Source: Lepeophtheirus salmonis (lineage: Eukaryota; Arthropoda; Copepoda; Siphonostomatoida; Caligidae). From it: a stretch of DNA of 64,000 bases. Of this stretch, positions 13,321-25,995 are shown piece after piece. The stretch's first letter is position 1, and each line of letters opens with the position of its first letter. The notes under the pieces were generated by a model. The model searched no databases and was not told where the DNA came from. It saw only the letters and a list, made by a program, of their open reading frames with translations. The stretch covers positions 49,587,671-49,651,670 of the forward strand of contig NC_052135.2 in NCBI RefSeq assembly GCF_016086655.4. The letters are read 5' to 3'. Made by a program: the position numbers and the translations under genes.

Positions 13321-15108
13321 TATTATACTATATCTTGTTCTAAAAAGAACAACTTAGGTCAAATTTTATTACTAACTATTTAATAATCGAAACAAATTTT
13401 ACAGGTGTGGCATAAAGTCATTTTCCTGAGGCATTTTTAAATTGTTCAAATGAGTTTATTTGTATATTAATATTTTCTTTCTACTATACTAATATGTAGG
13501 CTGTCTTGTTTATCAATCAATGCACTCAAAAACCTGCTTTGAATTCTTTATTTGAAGGTCTTTTAAAGCCTAAGTATATATTTTATTATACAAAAATAAG
13601 AGATTTTGATGAGTGAAATCAATCCAATTAATTCTTAACGAATAATATAGAAAAAATAAACTTGTTATAAATAATTCATAAAAAGTATGGAATACTTTTT
13701 AAAGCCCGTTATTCTCCATTGTAGATAGCCAATACTCAATAATCAATATATTAAAAAGTTTACAGACAATTTTACATACCAATAAAATTTGATTAATGGC
13801 AGACATAATGAATCCTCTTAATTTGGAAATATGAGATAGTAGTATATATATATAGGTAAGTTTTACTCCGAATACGGATAAAAGGAACTGTGTTACTTTG
13901 CCAAACTGTGAGGAAATCTTTAAATCTTGCACATCAACAAGCTCCTATAATGAGAAAACACATTAATAAAACTAAAATAAGCTCCTCGCACTTATTTCTG
14001 TATCATATTTTTCAAAAAGTATCTCTGATATAAAAAAAATATTCCTCGATGAATATTGATTTTTCATAATTTTATCTTTTTTTCAAAAATAGAATATGTC
14101 TTATTCCAGACTTTAGGTTAAATTGTTTACTTATCTTGACCAAATTAATAGAAATGAATTTGGAATAATTTTTTTGTGGTACTTTAATATGTATTTTTTT
14201 ATTACTATCATGGTTGAAGATTTTATTTGGAGAATTTTTATATAATATAACATGTTTTTAATATATTCTGATTTGCTTTCTGTTAGCATTAAAAACAATC
14301 AATTTTTTTCTCGTGTTTTGTAGAAAACATATGTGTATCTCTGATTGACATCCATATAAGCTAAACTATACATACAGTCTTATAAATATTTTTGATCCTT
14401 TATTTACGATTTGACAAATATCTAAATCCTTTTACTCAATATCAAAGTTTTTCCACTAACCAATTTCATTTCTCAAATCCTTGTAATATATTATCCATAT
14501 GTTTGTTACTTACATATAAGTATACTTTGAGATGCAAAAAAGAACACACATTAAAAAAGATATTTTTTTTTAGTGTGTTGATCTCGGATTTCATCTAAAA
14601 GCCATTGTTAATGCAGAAATGTATACTCCTTGTGTCGCCTAGATGTATGTATCCATGCCTTATGGAAATATATAATATATGTACAGCACAATGCTATTTT
14701 ATGTAAAAGAAAGATTATAATACTAAAATACGTAGATATAACATGTCATATACATATCTATCTATCTATATTTGCAAATTATAAATCTGATATGTATTCA
14801 TTCAAAACTTTGATAGGTATCTTTTTAACACGATGCCTCATCTTATTATTCAACTACTGCTTTAAGTTGTAAGAGCCTTCACCGCCCACTCAATGTATTG
14901 TGTGGTCTTCCTTTACGTTATGTACATGGGTAGAATTGTATTAAATATTACCTACAGGCGTGCGAGGTTTTTTAATAGTCTGCAATGTAAAGTGTGTTTT
15001 TTTATTTATTAAAGGTGTCATGGTTATTATTTAAAATATTTATTGCTACACATCACATAAAAACATACTATAAGTATGGGCATATGTAAAAGTCACTTTA
15101 ACTTGTAG

Positions 15109-15447
15109 TGCCCTCGCAAAGGTTTGCCGGTTAGTTCTCCTACTGCTGTCCATCCTGAACGTATTCTAGGGATGGTGCATTATTCAGCCAGCACCCGACA
15201 TCAGAATACATTAAGAAACTGGAGAGGATTGAGACAGAATATATTTGAAAGGTCAAAAATTGTCATTGAAACTGGACCAAGTTTTTCAGTTTTCCTTTCA
15301 GAAAATCCAAGCGGTTACTTCCATGTCCTCAAGTTTAACTCTTGGAAGCATCGCTTGGCTTTGACAGCAATAGTCGAGGTTCGACCAAAATTGCCATTTG
15401 TCTATGCAATGGTCAGATACTTTCTATCAAGTTATCCAATCAACTAA
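15109..15447 (+). other. Unrecognised open frame of 113 codons
   Basis: The frame is open from 15109 (after a TAG at 15106) to a TAA at 15445-15447. The sequence is visibly richer in GC than its surroundings, so fewer chance stops are expected. The translation contains HPERILGMVHYSAS, then ETGPSFSVFLSENPSGYFHV, then VEVRPKLPFVYAMVRYF near the end. No ATG lies in the early part; TTG at 15124 is the first near-cognate codon, so an ordinary start is not evident. I do not recognise the family. There is no clear acceptor directly upstream, and it sits inside intron 1 of the Ig gene on the same strand. It may be a fragment of a mobile element, a broken gene copy or a chance ORF. Confidence 0.3.
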
Positions 15448-15768
15448 TGTTGCAATTATAATACCCAGAGATAAACTAATACCTTGGATAAATGGGTTTA
15501 ATTCTTTCCTAAATACGAGTTCGTTAGCCAGAAAAATCTATCCCAAAATTAACCTTTAAGTGACTCTCCCGTTTCGTCTACAACTGTAGAACAGCTCATA
15601 TCTAAATAAAAATGCATATTTAATGGCACTTATTTGGTTACTATATTTTTATTTCTACCTTTTGCCATGGATAGGGCTGTAGAGAAACATTACCTCAGAC
15701 GAGCACTATATTTTTTGTAGTTACTCAGTATCTATCCTTGTTGGGCTCAGAGTAGAATTAGAGTAGTT

Positions 15769-15803
15769 CCACTCCTAATATAGCTTTTCTATATTAGGAG
15801 TGG
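15769..15803. repeat. Perfect 15-bp hairpin
   Basis: The arms CCACTCCTAATATAG (15769-15783) and CTATATTAGGAGTGG (15789-15803) are exact inverse complements around a 5-base loop. The hairpin abuts a family B repeat that begins around 15795. Confidence 0.85.
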
Positions 15804-15915
15804 GATTTCTTTTCTCTCACAGCTGCTTGCAGCTGATCTAATGAAACGTCATAACAATGAAGCCGCTTCTCTTCTAAAAATAATTACAATTGTCAGGATT
15901 ACCACGTTAATTTTC
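15795..15915 (+). repeat. Dispersed repeat family B, copy 1
   Basis: Family B is marked by GCTGATCTAATGAAACGTCA followed by AAGC(T/C)GCT and, further on, CAGGATTACCA. This copy has all three (15833-15905). No coding content. Confidence 0.6.
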
Positions 15916-16892
15916 GCTTTCTTTTATTTCTTCACATACTGACAAATCATTTATTATGCAACTCTACCCATAGTTGACGTATATTATAGCAGACGGAAGA
16001 ATTTAATCTACTACAGACATTCTACGCCATACTGCCAATCGAAATACCTTTTGTTACCTCTTGAGTTATGTCACCGTTTCATTTGTTATTTGTAACTTGT
16101 ACAATGACCCTGTGTACAAGTAAAAACTTAGATAAAATCTTAACATGTATATAATTTTACCAATAAGGTAAATTTTAAAATAAAGTTTTTTTATTTTCCC
16201 ACTCTGCATCTAATAGTTTTGAGTTATTCTAACAAATTGACCCTGTATCTTAGTCAAATACATACCCCCCAATGAATAAATAAATACATGGGATGTCTAA
16301 TCGCCAAGAAATACATATATTCAATGAATATTTATATTTTTTCGTAGGGTGGAGACATTTGACAAATGATTCTTTACATTTAATTTATTTTTAGTACCTT
16401 AAGAATTTATTTAAAATTCCCATTCCATTTACATATTTTTTTATAAAAAAAGAGTAAATATAAAACGATTTATACAAAGTGTACCAGTTAAGAGCTGATT
16501 TTTTGAAAGCATGTTACAAAAACTGGCTTTGATGCACGTGTTGTTTGTGTTTGTTATAACCGAGATTTAGATTCGTATAATTAATTAAGAGTTATGATGT
16601 CATTAAAAATATTTATTTTCTTTTGATATGGTGGGCCACTTCTTCTTGTAAAACGTGCTTCATTGTTCTTGTTTTGTGACTTTGTTATATTCTCTGAGTC
16701 ATTTATTTGTTTGCTTGCAAGCTCTTATGGGCAAAAGTAGGGATGTGGTTTGATTAGTTTTAGTTAAATTATATCTGAATAGATTATTTTTATTGACATC
16801 ACAAATTTTATATTTATTAAAAGCTCATAGTCGATATTTTTAGACATAAAATCACAAAATTTCCACTTGATGAAGAAAAATATGCACGCAGC

Positions 16893-17534
16893 TACAAAGT
16901 GGGGACCCAAAACGTGCAGTAAAATTTAATTACAAGGTTTCATTACCATGCAAATGACAGCACAAACAAAAATAAACATTTTTTGTTTTTATCCCATGCC
17001 CCCAAGCTTAAAAATGTCGGAGCAACAACAAAAATGACAACAAGTGTACCGGTGTCAGTCCCGGAAAGGATGTAGAGGCCACTGGCGTCTCCAAACGGAC
17101 TTCTTACAACATCAATTTGTCCATTATAATCCCATAGAGCCAAGAGTAACGATGACTTCTGCAGCAACAATATGGCTGACTTCCGGCCTTCCTCTATCTG
17201 GCCCTCCTCTAGTCATAAACTAAATCCCTCGGACTTTGCAGTTTGTGGTGTCGTAGAGAAGAATATCTGCCTCATCTCTTATACGAATTTGGATTGACAG
17301 CCATTATGATAGCGTGGTATGTTATAAACACAGCTTTCATAATCAAGAGGTGTCAATCTGTTCGCTGGCGTATCGAGGCTGTAATTGTTTGTAGATAATA
17401 ACTTATTAAATAGAAAAAAGCTAAATATAGTATATCACAAATTGGATTTGACTTGCCTTTTCTTGATTCGATAAAAATCAAATTCTTTTTAATAAAATCA
17501 TGATAATGCGAGTTCTGTGTCCCCACTCTGTGAT
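16893..17534 (+). mobile_element. Deleted mariner-like element, family M copy 2 (both termini)
   Basis: This is the most complete family M copy. The left end ACAAAGTGGGGACCC and the right end (inverse complement ACAGAGTGGGGACAC, 17515-17529) form terminal inverted repeats. Inside, plus-strand frames start at MSEQQQ (about 17016), pass through a broken mariner helix-turn-helix remnant and then jump to the mariner C-terminus, with a CQSVRWRIEAVI-like final helix near 17360-17390. The DDE/DDD catalytic core is missing, so it is a non-autonomous internal-deletion derivative of about 640 bp. Stops and frameshifts interrupt the remaining coding parts. The short minus-strand ORF at 16943-17170 is a shadow. 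Confidence 0.75.
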
Positions 17535-18954
17535 CTAATAAAATGTCGTGATGGCTAAGCCACTCTTTACAAAAGTAATCTTCAAACTGTCATTTTCCCG
17601 GTTTTTTTCACAAAACCAATAGGTTATATTTTTTACAAATCTAGTAGAAAAATAAACTAAATCCTTTTATTTAATATCTGGAACGAAGGAAAATCAAAAG
17701 AAACATACATGAAGTTTTTACAGCTTTTAGTAGTTAACTTCGGCAGAAAAATTGTTTACTTTTTGTAAATTATACGGTACTCTGAAAGTAGGAAGTAAGT
17801 TTTATAAAGACAAACGTGGAAGATTACCTTTTTGCTGTATAATGGAGAATACAAATTATTTATTGTGGGAATGTCCTCTTTTAAGTATAATATAAAGAGA
17901 CTTTCTTTCGGTTATAGGTATCTTTTGCGGGTGCGAGCTCCAAAGACATTACTTTTTTATATCTTTTTTAGCCGGATACACAGTCAAAAAGTGAATGCTA
18001 TCCTTACTGAGGTGTAGGATATTTGTACACCCTAAGGTCAAGGAAGGAGAAGGACACTTGAAGAGTTTTAAATATTGTAAAATTTCACACGATGTTTTAA
18101 AATATTTATAATACTTACTACTTTTTTATATGAATGCATTATGACATAGGGGGTTACGTATTGCTTGTTACTGCATTTTCTTGTTTCTTTTTGTTTGTGT
18201 TTTTATGTTAAAATATGAAATTATATGAATGGCAAATAGAGACCTTAAAAAAAAAAAAATAACCTACTACCTTATAAAATAGATTTTGTGTCGCCAAATA
18301 ACATATATTTCGACAAATATTTTTCACGACCTGGATTATAGTTTTGTTATGAACAAGCTAGCTTCTTGTCGTCAATGAGATCAGTAAAAATGCTAAATTA
18401 TTTTAATTCAAACCTTACACCTGTTATCACATTTGATATGGATCTATTTTAAAGAGAATTTAAAAATATTAATATCATTTCAAAAATATATATATATATT
18501 TACCAATGTATTATATTAAATATAAAATATTAATAGGGAATCAGTTGATTTTTTTCCTCCACCCATTTATGAGCGTTTTTATTTCATTTTACCTTTTGTA
18601 TTCATATCTTTTACATAACCCCTTCGCCCAAGATATATAGTTTTTTCTTCAATAAAATGACTAAAAAGGTTTCAATTGTAACACAAATGGATTTTTTATG
18701 ATTATAATCAAATTTAAATATTCGTCGAATTCGAATTAGTTTTATTAGTTAGTTTTTTTCTATTGTTATTGGCTTTTTCTATGTATACATATAAAAAAAG
18801 GTTTTTGTTAAAAGAGCAAAATAATTTATCTTTATGTTATCATTTCACATTTTTTTATTATTTTTGAGAACCTACAAAAGCATTACTTTGTCCTCAAATT
18901 ACAAATTGTCATAAAATATATTACAGTTTAATATATGTGCCTTTTGAATAATTA

Positions 18955-19200
18955 TCCACATAATATGTAGTAAGTAAAAATAAAAGCAATTTTGAGCAAA
19001 GATCAAGAAAAATTTCTAAATTTTTTAATATATATACGCCCCAATATTTCATAGACATTTATTGGTCAATTATATATTTTATATTCAAATTTCTGGGATG
19101 GGTTAAGATACACAGGAATGTTCGTTATAGTTTAAAGATTTGATTTGATTTATGAACATATTTTTACTGATAAAACTTTTCAAATACTATCTCTAATTCT
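18955..19200 (+). repeat. Dispersed repeat family A, copy 2
   Basis: It shows diverged family A landmarks in order: TTTGAGCAAAGATCAAGAAA (about 18990), CATTTATTGGTCAATTA, and GGGTTAAGATACACAGGAAT (about 19100). Confidence 0.55.
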
Positions 19201-20579
19201 TTTATTCTTTAATTGTATTGTAACCAGGGATTTAAGCTTCAACAGATAGAAGCTTTCTATAGGGGTCTATGTTTAGAAGGATCTGATTTTTTTTTGACAA
19301 AAAAATAAGGAATAGTTAGGTCTCTAGTCTTGCTTGAGAATAACCATTTGACGTAAAGTGAATTCTTTATTTTAAAGATTTTACCCAAATGGATTGATAA
19401 ATTTATACGTGTATTTGTTAAGTGCGATAATAGTTGTTCTTCCTAGGTATTTTTTAAATGACAGATTTTGCGATTTTCTTAGCACAATTTATTCTGATGT
19501 TAATATTTTATTAAAAGAAGGGAGATATTACATTTTCATGGAGTTATTTCGAAGGGTTTTTTCTAATAATTTTTTTTTCAACTTATTCCCTTCTATTTTT
19601 ACTCCCTCCTTAATCCACATGTTTTTTTATTACCCTTCAAAAAAAAAAAAAAAAAATTGATTCTTTTTTTAGGGCATAATATTTTATTTGACTTTTAAAT
19701 TTAATTTTTTTAAAGATCTTCTTGAAGCTTCATACCCTATTTTTTCATAGAAAACAAATACTTTTTCTATTTCTAAAATTATATATTTATTAGAAAAGGT
19801 TTTTTCAAACTTTTGTCCTCTGTGCTCCATGACGTCATTTATGCCATCCCGGAATACTATTCACGTAGAAGTAGCATTGAATTGATACACTCTACCAAGG
19901 ATAATAAACTTGATTTAATGTTTTGTCCCCTTCCACCCTCAGTAACTATGCATCTTGTAAATTTTCTCTTATCTGATACAATGATTCCTCGCTTTTGCGG
20001 TTTTTGAGAATAAGAAAAATCCTTAGAATATGAAATCCGCTTTGTAGGGAGACTCTTTAAGTACTAAAAACCCGTAAAAAGTGGAATATTATTTAATAAT
20101 GTCTACTTTTTAATATTTTTCCTTTGTTTTTAAGTATAGTTTGGACAACAAAAATTTTTTATTCATAAAGTTTAAAAAATTGGACCCTAAACATTTGAAT
20201 TCATCAAACTTTTTAATCGCAAGTTTCCTTAATAACCAAAAGTTTTAAGGCTAGCTGTATGAAATCAAATACTTACTGGGTAGTCCCCCTATGAAAAATT
20301 ATACACTTCTGTTACATGAATAAAAATGAAAATATGAACGATCTCATCAAAAAATAAAAAATTCTTATTTACCCAAATCTATCGTTTCTTAAAATTTATG
20401 TACTGCACTATACGTCAGAATAAGAATACTTTCAAATACCCCACTTTATGCGAAATCTGCAGTATTTGAAATCACATTATGGGGAAGTCATTTCCCAAAA
20501 ATTGTTATATGGGATGGCTCTTGTGTCCCATTTAGACGTGTATTTTAGATTTAGAGCCGATATATCCCTAGGTGAATCA

Positions 20580-20665
20580 TATAAAATGTGTAATTTTTGA
20601 AAAAAGTAACTCTAACTGGCTTTTGTGTTGACGGGACTCATATAAAAAAATGTATTTGGATTGAG
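20580..20665 (+). repeat. Family A tail fragment
   Basis: The tail landmark GGCTTTTGTGTTGACGGGAC (20619-20638) is present with family A-like sequence before it. The rest of the element is not recognisable. Confidence 0.4.
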
Positions 20666-21983
20666 TGATCCGTGTCTCTATCTATACCCTTATCATTATA
20701 TTTTCTCGACTTTAATAACTAATAAAAATAATATTGAATCCCCGCCTACAAAAAATACTTAATAAATAAAAGAATCTCTCAAACAATAGCCACATCTTTT
20801 GTTTTGTCTCATATTTTTTTCTATGTACGAAAACAATTTTCATTCAAAAAGAAAGAAAATAAAAGATGTAATCAAAGCTTTTGTGTTGATCATCATCTTC
20901 GACGTTAATTATAATGATTAGTATTTACTAATAACATTCTTGGAAATCATTTATTATTTGTAAGAAAATTTTAATTAAAAAGTAACTGGTTTCTATGTAT
21001 GTTGAATTTTAAATGACAAATTGCATTCCTAATCAACAGCTCACTGCTAAAGCTAGGGATTCGATCTTGAGTTGCTGTGAAGTCTGATTAATCTGCGGTT
21101 TTAGAGTAGTCCCGATTTACTGTGAGTGGGGGCTAGGGCAAATTAATTTGGAATAAGTTTTTGATTGTCTAAATGTCATATATGTTAAATTAGTTAATAT
21201 TTATTATTATGCAGTGCTTTATTGACATTTTTTAGAAATACATTTGTTGTTATTTGAAATGTTTTTTCTGTAGATAATATAAGATTTGATGATTTGTTTC
21301 TTGTTAAATATATTTTTTAATAAGTGTTCGTGTAAGAGTAACCAATTTTCTGAATTTTTGACTTTAATAATATTTAGAACATAAATGTTCTTTACTTATA
21401 TAATTTTTGTGCTAAATTGTATTTTCATATTGATGATGCTATCTGAATGAAAAAATCAACAGATATATGCTCACTATTCGTAAAAATCCAGTCGTACTTA
21501 ACACAATGTTAACTTTATTGCATTTTTTTAACCTTTTATGCAAAAGCATATTTAAACAATTTTCCCTTTCAAAAGATAGAGGTTCTGTAATTTAAAATGT
21601 ATCCTGTCTGGACGGGTTAAAATGGGTTGATAAGTTTAAATTTTGGATGCAAGAAAATAAACTGAAGTAGAATTTTCTCTCTCTCCCCCCTCCCTAAAAA
21701 AAAAAAAAAAAACAATCAAACAAGATACATCTTAAAGACAGAACCTCTGTACATTGAAAAGGATAATTATTGAGGATGGACTATTACAATATGCATTCCG
21801 TATACACAAATGATAGAATTGGTAACCCAACTTAAAATAGAGTTAGGGATTTGAAATAATTACTTCTCGTGATAGAGTATCACTAAAGTATCATTCAACT
21901 TAAACTTCATTCTCGACTCAGACTCGCACAAAAATCATAGTTTTTTCCTAGGTTTCTTACAACCATGTACTTTTAATTAATTT

Positions 21984-22012
21984 ATGTCGGGTACTACGGA
22001 TGTACCCGACAT
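21984..22012. repeat. Perfect 11-bp hairpin
   Basis: The arms ATGTCGGGTAC and GTACCCGACAT are separated by seven bases. The stem is GC-rich compared with the AT-rich surroundings. Confidence 0.85.
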
Positions 22013-23109
22013 TTCTAGGAGTTATTTATTCAACTATGACCCAAAATATTGTTGCTATTTCATAAAGGCAACTGCAGACAAACGAACTTTGCTTTATTAA
22101 TATAACTACATAAATACATTAAATATAATCTTCTTTTAAAAAACTTTTTTATTGCTTAGTAAAAGTGCCGAATCATTTCTTACCAAATGAAAGTAAATTC
22201 TTTTTTTTGTCAAGGCCTACAAAGGTTTTAATAATGCTATAAAATACATATATAAATATATATGTTTTGTATACATAAAGGCTTTAAAGGCTAACAACCA
22301 TTCGATGTGTGTGCTTAAATATATAACATTTATGTCCATTGTAGGCCATTAAAGTATTTTCGACATTATATTTTATATGTTGTAGACAAGGACTTCAAGT
22401 TGATCGTTATAATGAGATAAAAATTGAGAAATGATTAAACAAGTAAATCGAAAAGGATATCATAAAACTTATGCAATATCCAAAATATTTAGATATAGAC
22501 TGCCAAAAAATATCCCCGGTCTAATAAACAAAACTTTAAAGGCCTGTAATTATTTATTTAATAAGCAAGTCTCAATGATATTTAACCTTAAAATACTAGA
22601 CAATTTACGTCATGCATGATACTGCCTCATTCCACTAGATCTATATGTACTCTTCAAAATCTGTTTATGCCTTTATTTCAAAATATGGGTTTTATTAAAA
22701 GGTGAGGTGTTTTCCTTAGCAAAGTATGACCTATAATAAAGTTGATTACAAATGTCTGCGATAAAAAGAAGAAATTGAAAAAAAAATTTGTCTTTTTATA
22801 TTTGATTTAATTCAAAAGAAGGATTATACAATTTTTTACGAGACATTATGCACCCTTATATCAGCAAGATATTATTTCTGGGCATAAGGTATAAGTATGA
22901 TTTTGAGCTTTTGTAGGATGCTTCTAATTTTATAAATTGAAGGTCTTAAAAGTCGCAGTTTTTTAATGAAAACCAAAGTCACTTATAAAAAAGTTAAAAA
23001 CCATGACTTCCTCCTAATCAATTATAATATAAGCTAAGAAGTTAATCGATTATTTTAAATTACTGATCGATTTTCACAAAAATAATTCTAGGCTGATTGC
23101 TTTTAAGTC

Positions 23110-23650
23110 AACAGAATGGGGACCCAAAACTTGTAGTAGAATGACTAAATTATAAAAACACGTGATTTTCTATTTGATCAAGACTAATACAACACAAAAC
23201 CTCCTTCACAAGCAATAACATCTTCGACAGGCCGGCAAACAGATTGTCAAGTCTTGACGATGAAGGCCTCACCCATGTCTTACCACGCTGTCATGATGGC
23301 AGCTAGGAGCGAATCCAAACTTGGTTAGGAGGGACAGTAGACATTCTTCTCCAAGACTCCTCAAACTACAAAGTCCAGGGGGCGAGGTCAGGGTTGGAGG
23401 AGGGCCACATGGAGGCAGGCTAGAAGTCATTCATATTGTTGCTGCAGAAAATTGGATTATTCTTGGCTGCATGATGCTATAATTGACTTACTGATGTTGT
23501 AAGCGGTCCGGATAGAGATGCCAACGGTCTCAGCAGCCTTCTCAGCACTGACACGTGTACCGAGAAAATCGCACACGCGTTGCTTTTTTTGTTATTGCTC
23601 AAACATTTTTACTCTGAGAGACAGGTGATAATTACAAAACCTTGCTTTTT
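23110..23650 (-). mobile_element. Deleted mariner-like element, family M copy 3
   Basis: The left end ACAGAATGGGGACCCAAAAC matches the family M terminus. Read on the minus strand from about 23610, it encodes MSLRVKMFEQ, then a helix-turn-helix-like segment AEKAAETVGISIRTAYNI (around 23560-23490), and then joins almost directly to the mariner C-terminus: LDFVV.GVLEKNVYCPS, PSLDSLLAAIMTAW, and SVCRPVEDVIACEGG near 23210. The whole catalytic domain between them is absent, so this is a non-autonomous deletion derivative. Stops break the remaining frames. The second terminus beyond 23640 is not clear. Confidence 0.75.
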
Positions 23651-24336
23651 TTTTGTACCAGCTTTTGTATGATGTCGTAACGAAACATTGTTATTAAAAC
23701 ACAAATAATAATTAAATCCTATTGTCAGTTTTACGTCCTCACTCAGTATATTTGAATTAACCAATTCGTATCCGAAAAAAACAAATATATATTCATTTTT
23801 TTTCTGCAAGTATCTAAATATGTCTTGTAGAAGCAACATTTAAATTAGCTTTGAAAGATTATTCAGGGAAACGTTTCAATTATTTACGTTTTATTATTTG
23901 TAAATATGGGAAATTTTATTTTGATCCTTTTTCCATAGTAGGTTATAAAAATATTTTATAAATCAGTGTAAAATCTTTTCATGGGTTCATATGGCTCATA
24001 TTGCCAATATTGTACACATATAGTTGTCATATTTTGTACAGCTCCAAGAATGCCCATTGACAAAAGGAGAAATAATTTATAATGTCATCATTTAACAAAT
24101 TTTATATTTAGTGATATTGGAGGTTTTTTATGTCTATATAAATAGATACATTCATATAAAGTCTTAATTTATAGGTCTTAGCTATATATAGACTAATCGA
24201 TGCTGTCAAATAAGCATATCTTTTAAAAATATTTAATGCACTCATTCCTAAATAAAAATCCAACCGTATCAAGTATACTAGCAAATAAGTACTTTTATCA
24301 TAAATAAATTATTGTTGATAGAAACTAAGTCGTTTT

Positions 24337-24362
24337 GAAAGACGACTGATAAGTCGTCTTTC
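24337..24362. repeat. Perfect 11-bp hairpin with 4-base loop
   Basis: GAAAGACGACT (24337-24347) pairs exactly with AGTCGTCTTTC (24352-24362) around GATA. A short T-rich stretch follows. Confidence 0.85.
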
Positions 24363-24779
24363 CTTTTTCTACGAAAATAAATTCAATTTTATGAAAAGAA
24401 AAAAGTACTTTACAAAGTTATATTTCCATTCTTTTAAAGTCTCATTAAAAGGCTTCTAATTTCCAGGGAAAATGTCATGAGAAATTATGGGAAAGGATCA
24501 TGAATAACAAATATTATGAAATTCAAACATTTTATAAGTTTGCCCGCACTCTTTTTATCTCGAAATTGGATATTTGAAAATTAATCCTTGCAAACTTTTA
24601 AAACTAAAGGAAAGACTTCGCTAATTGAGTGTATTATTGGAGTAGGAGGAAAGGGATCTTGACTTTTTCGAGATATCCAGACAGTTAGCACTTTCGAAAA
24701 TCATTAAAGCAGTTTGAAGTTCTCATTATGTGGAGGAAGTTGTGAGTTGTGAGATCATTATCTAAATGCAGGTTTCTTG

Positions 24780-25000
24780 ATGTTCAAGAGTATAAATGTC
24801 AGATGTGACGGATTTGCATAGCGCAACTCCCGGTTAAATATGTTCATCCCTCTGTCCACGGATCGGCTCCAAGCCCCCCTGATACTACACCAAAGACAAA
24901 CCATCACCCTCTTCCACCGAATGAGGCCTTCCATCTACTTTCATGATCCTTCAAACTCCAAATTGTCCAAATACCTCCAAAAAGTCGAGATTTTTTTTCA
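24780..25000. other. GC-richer non-coding block in intron 1
   Basis: The composition is clearly less AT-rich than the flanks, for instance around 24840-24960. No long open frame, transposase motif or repeat-family landmark was recognised. It could be a conserved regulatory block or an unrecognised repeat. Confidence 0.25.
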
Positions 25001-25299
25001 ATAATCTTCCAAACACAGCCCGATATGATAATGTTTTATCAAAGATCCATATTTTAGACCTATGAGAGCCTCAAGCTATTGCAAAAAGTTAAAAATTGTA
25101 CCTGTTACCTTGTCTTGGTTGTAACTTCTAAAAGCAAATTATACAATTGTTTCCTTGCACTGATTTTTACATCTCCATTAATCATTTGTGCATGTGCTTA
25201 TGAATAATAAAGAGGAACAACAAAAGGTATTTATAAGTGTAAGTCCTTGTAGGACTTAGAGGAGAAATGAGGATCGAGGTCAAAGTACTTCCTACCTTA

Positions 25300-25445
25300 G
25301 TCAATGCTTGATACAGAGTGGGATTTGTGTTCATTACCTTCTTCCCCAATCATACTTGCTCAAGCTGGCGTAATAAAACATCATGACAGCTAAGCTGCTC
25401 TCCTCCGAAATATTTTTTTAGGATAGCAGCATGTCATATGATATA
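25300..25445 (+). repeat. Dispersed repeat family B, copy 2
   Basis: AATAAAACATCATGACAGCT followed by AAGCTGCTCTCCTCC (25363-25403) matches the family B core. The upstream GTGGGATTTGTGT (25318-25330) is also shared with the copy at 46120. Confidence 0.55.
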
Positions 25446-25829
25446 CAAATTTATACATCCATGTCGGTTGTCCACAAAATCAGTTTTTTGGAACCACTGT
25501 ATCAGGTCAAGTAATCTCAAGGGGGGGGGGTCTATGAAGTTTCTTCCTGAACGTGAGGATGACAGCACTTGTAATAAAAGATAGTCACATCTATCTAGCA
25601 TCTGTTAACAGTTACTCACTGTTTGAGTGAGTTGGTGTGAGTATTTTTGTGCAAATAAAATCTAGTATGGAGCTGTCATTATACATTAATTTTTAAAAGT
25701 CTAACCTTTAAATACATAGATTTAAAAATAGTAAGTATATATATGCTTGTTGTGCTAGAATTATACGGGTCTAACTCAATTCAACTTGATGTAATTGAGT
25801 AAAAACAAAAAGTGTCTCGTGAACAATTA

Positions 25830-25995
25830 TTTTGCAGGGAAAACCCCAGATTATAATTTAGACAGTTAACAGAGATAGGAGCATCACCGAGAGAAGTGTA
25901 TAGAGTTACAAGGAGACGACGTTGAAAAATAAAAATTAATAAAAAATATCTTGTTGCTTTGTTAGGTCAGAATCTTTCCAGACCACTCTCGTACA
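25830..25995 (+). pseudogene. Tc1/mariner-type terminal remnant
   Basis: A run ending GTTGAAAAATAAAAATTAAT and, 50 bases later, GGTCAGAATCTTTCCAGACC followed by ACTCTCGTA resembles the 3' coding end and terminal repeat typical of mariner-like elements. Only this end is present. The call rests on general resemblance. Confidence 0.35.

Noticed and set aside
14630..14872. 80-codon plus-strand ORF
   Set aside because: Low-complexity, AT-driven residues, no recognisable motif and no supporting splice context.
19394..19660. 88-codon ORF ending in a lysine run
   Set aside because: Hydrophobic, phenylalanine-rich text from T-rich DNA and a poly-A run; typical of composition, not a membrane protein gene.
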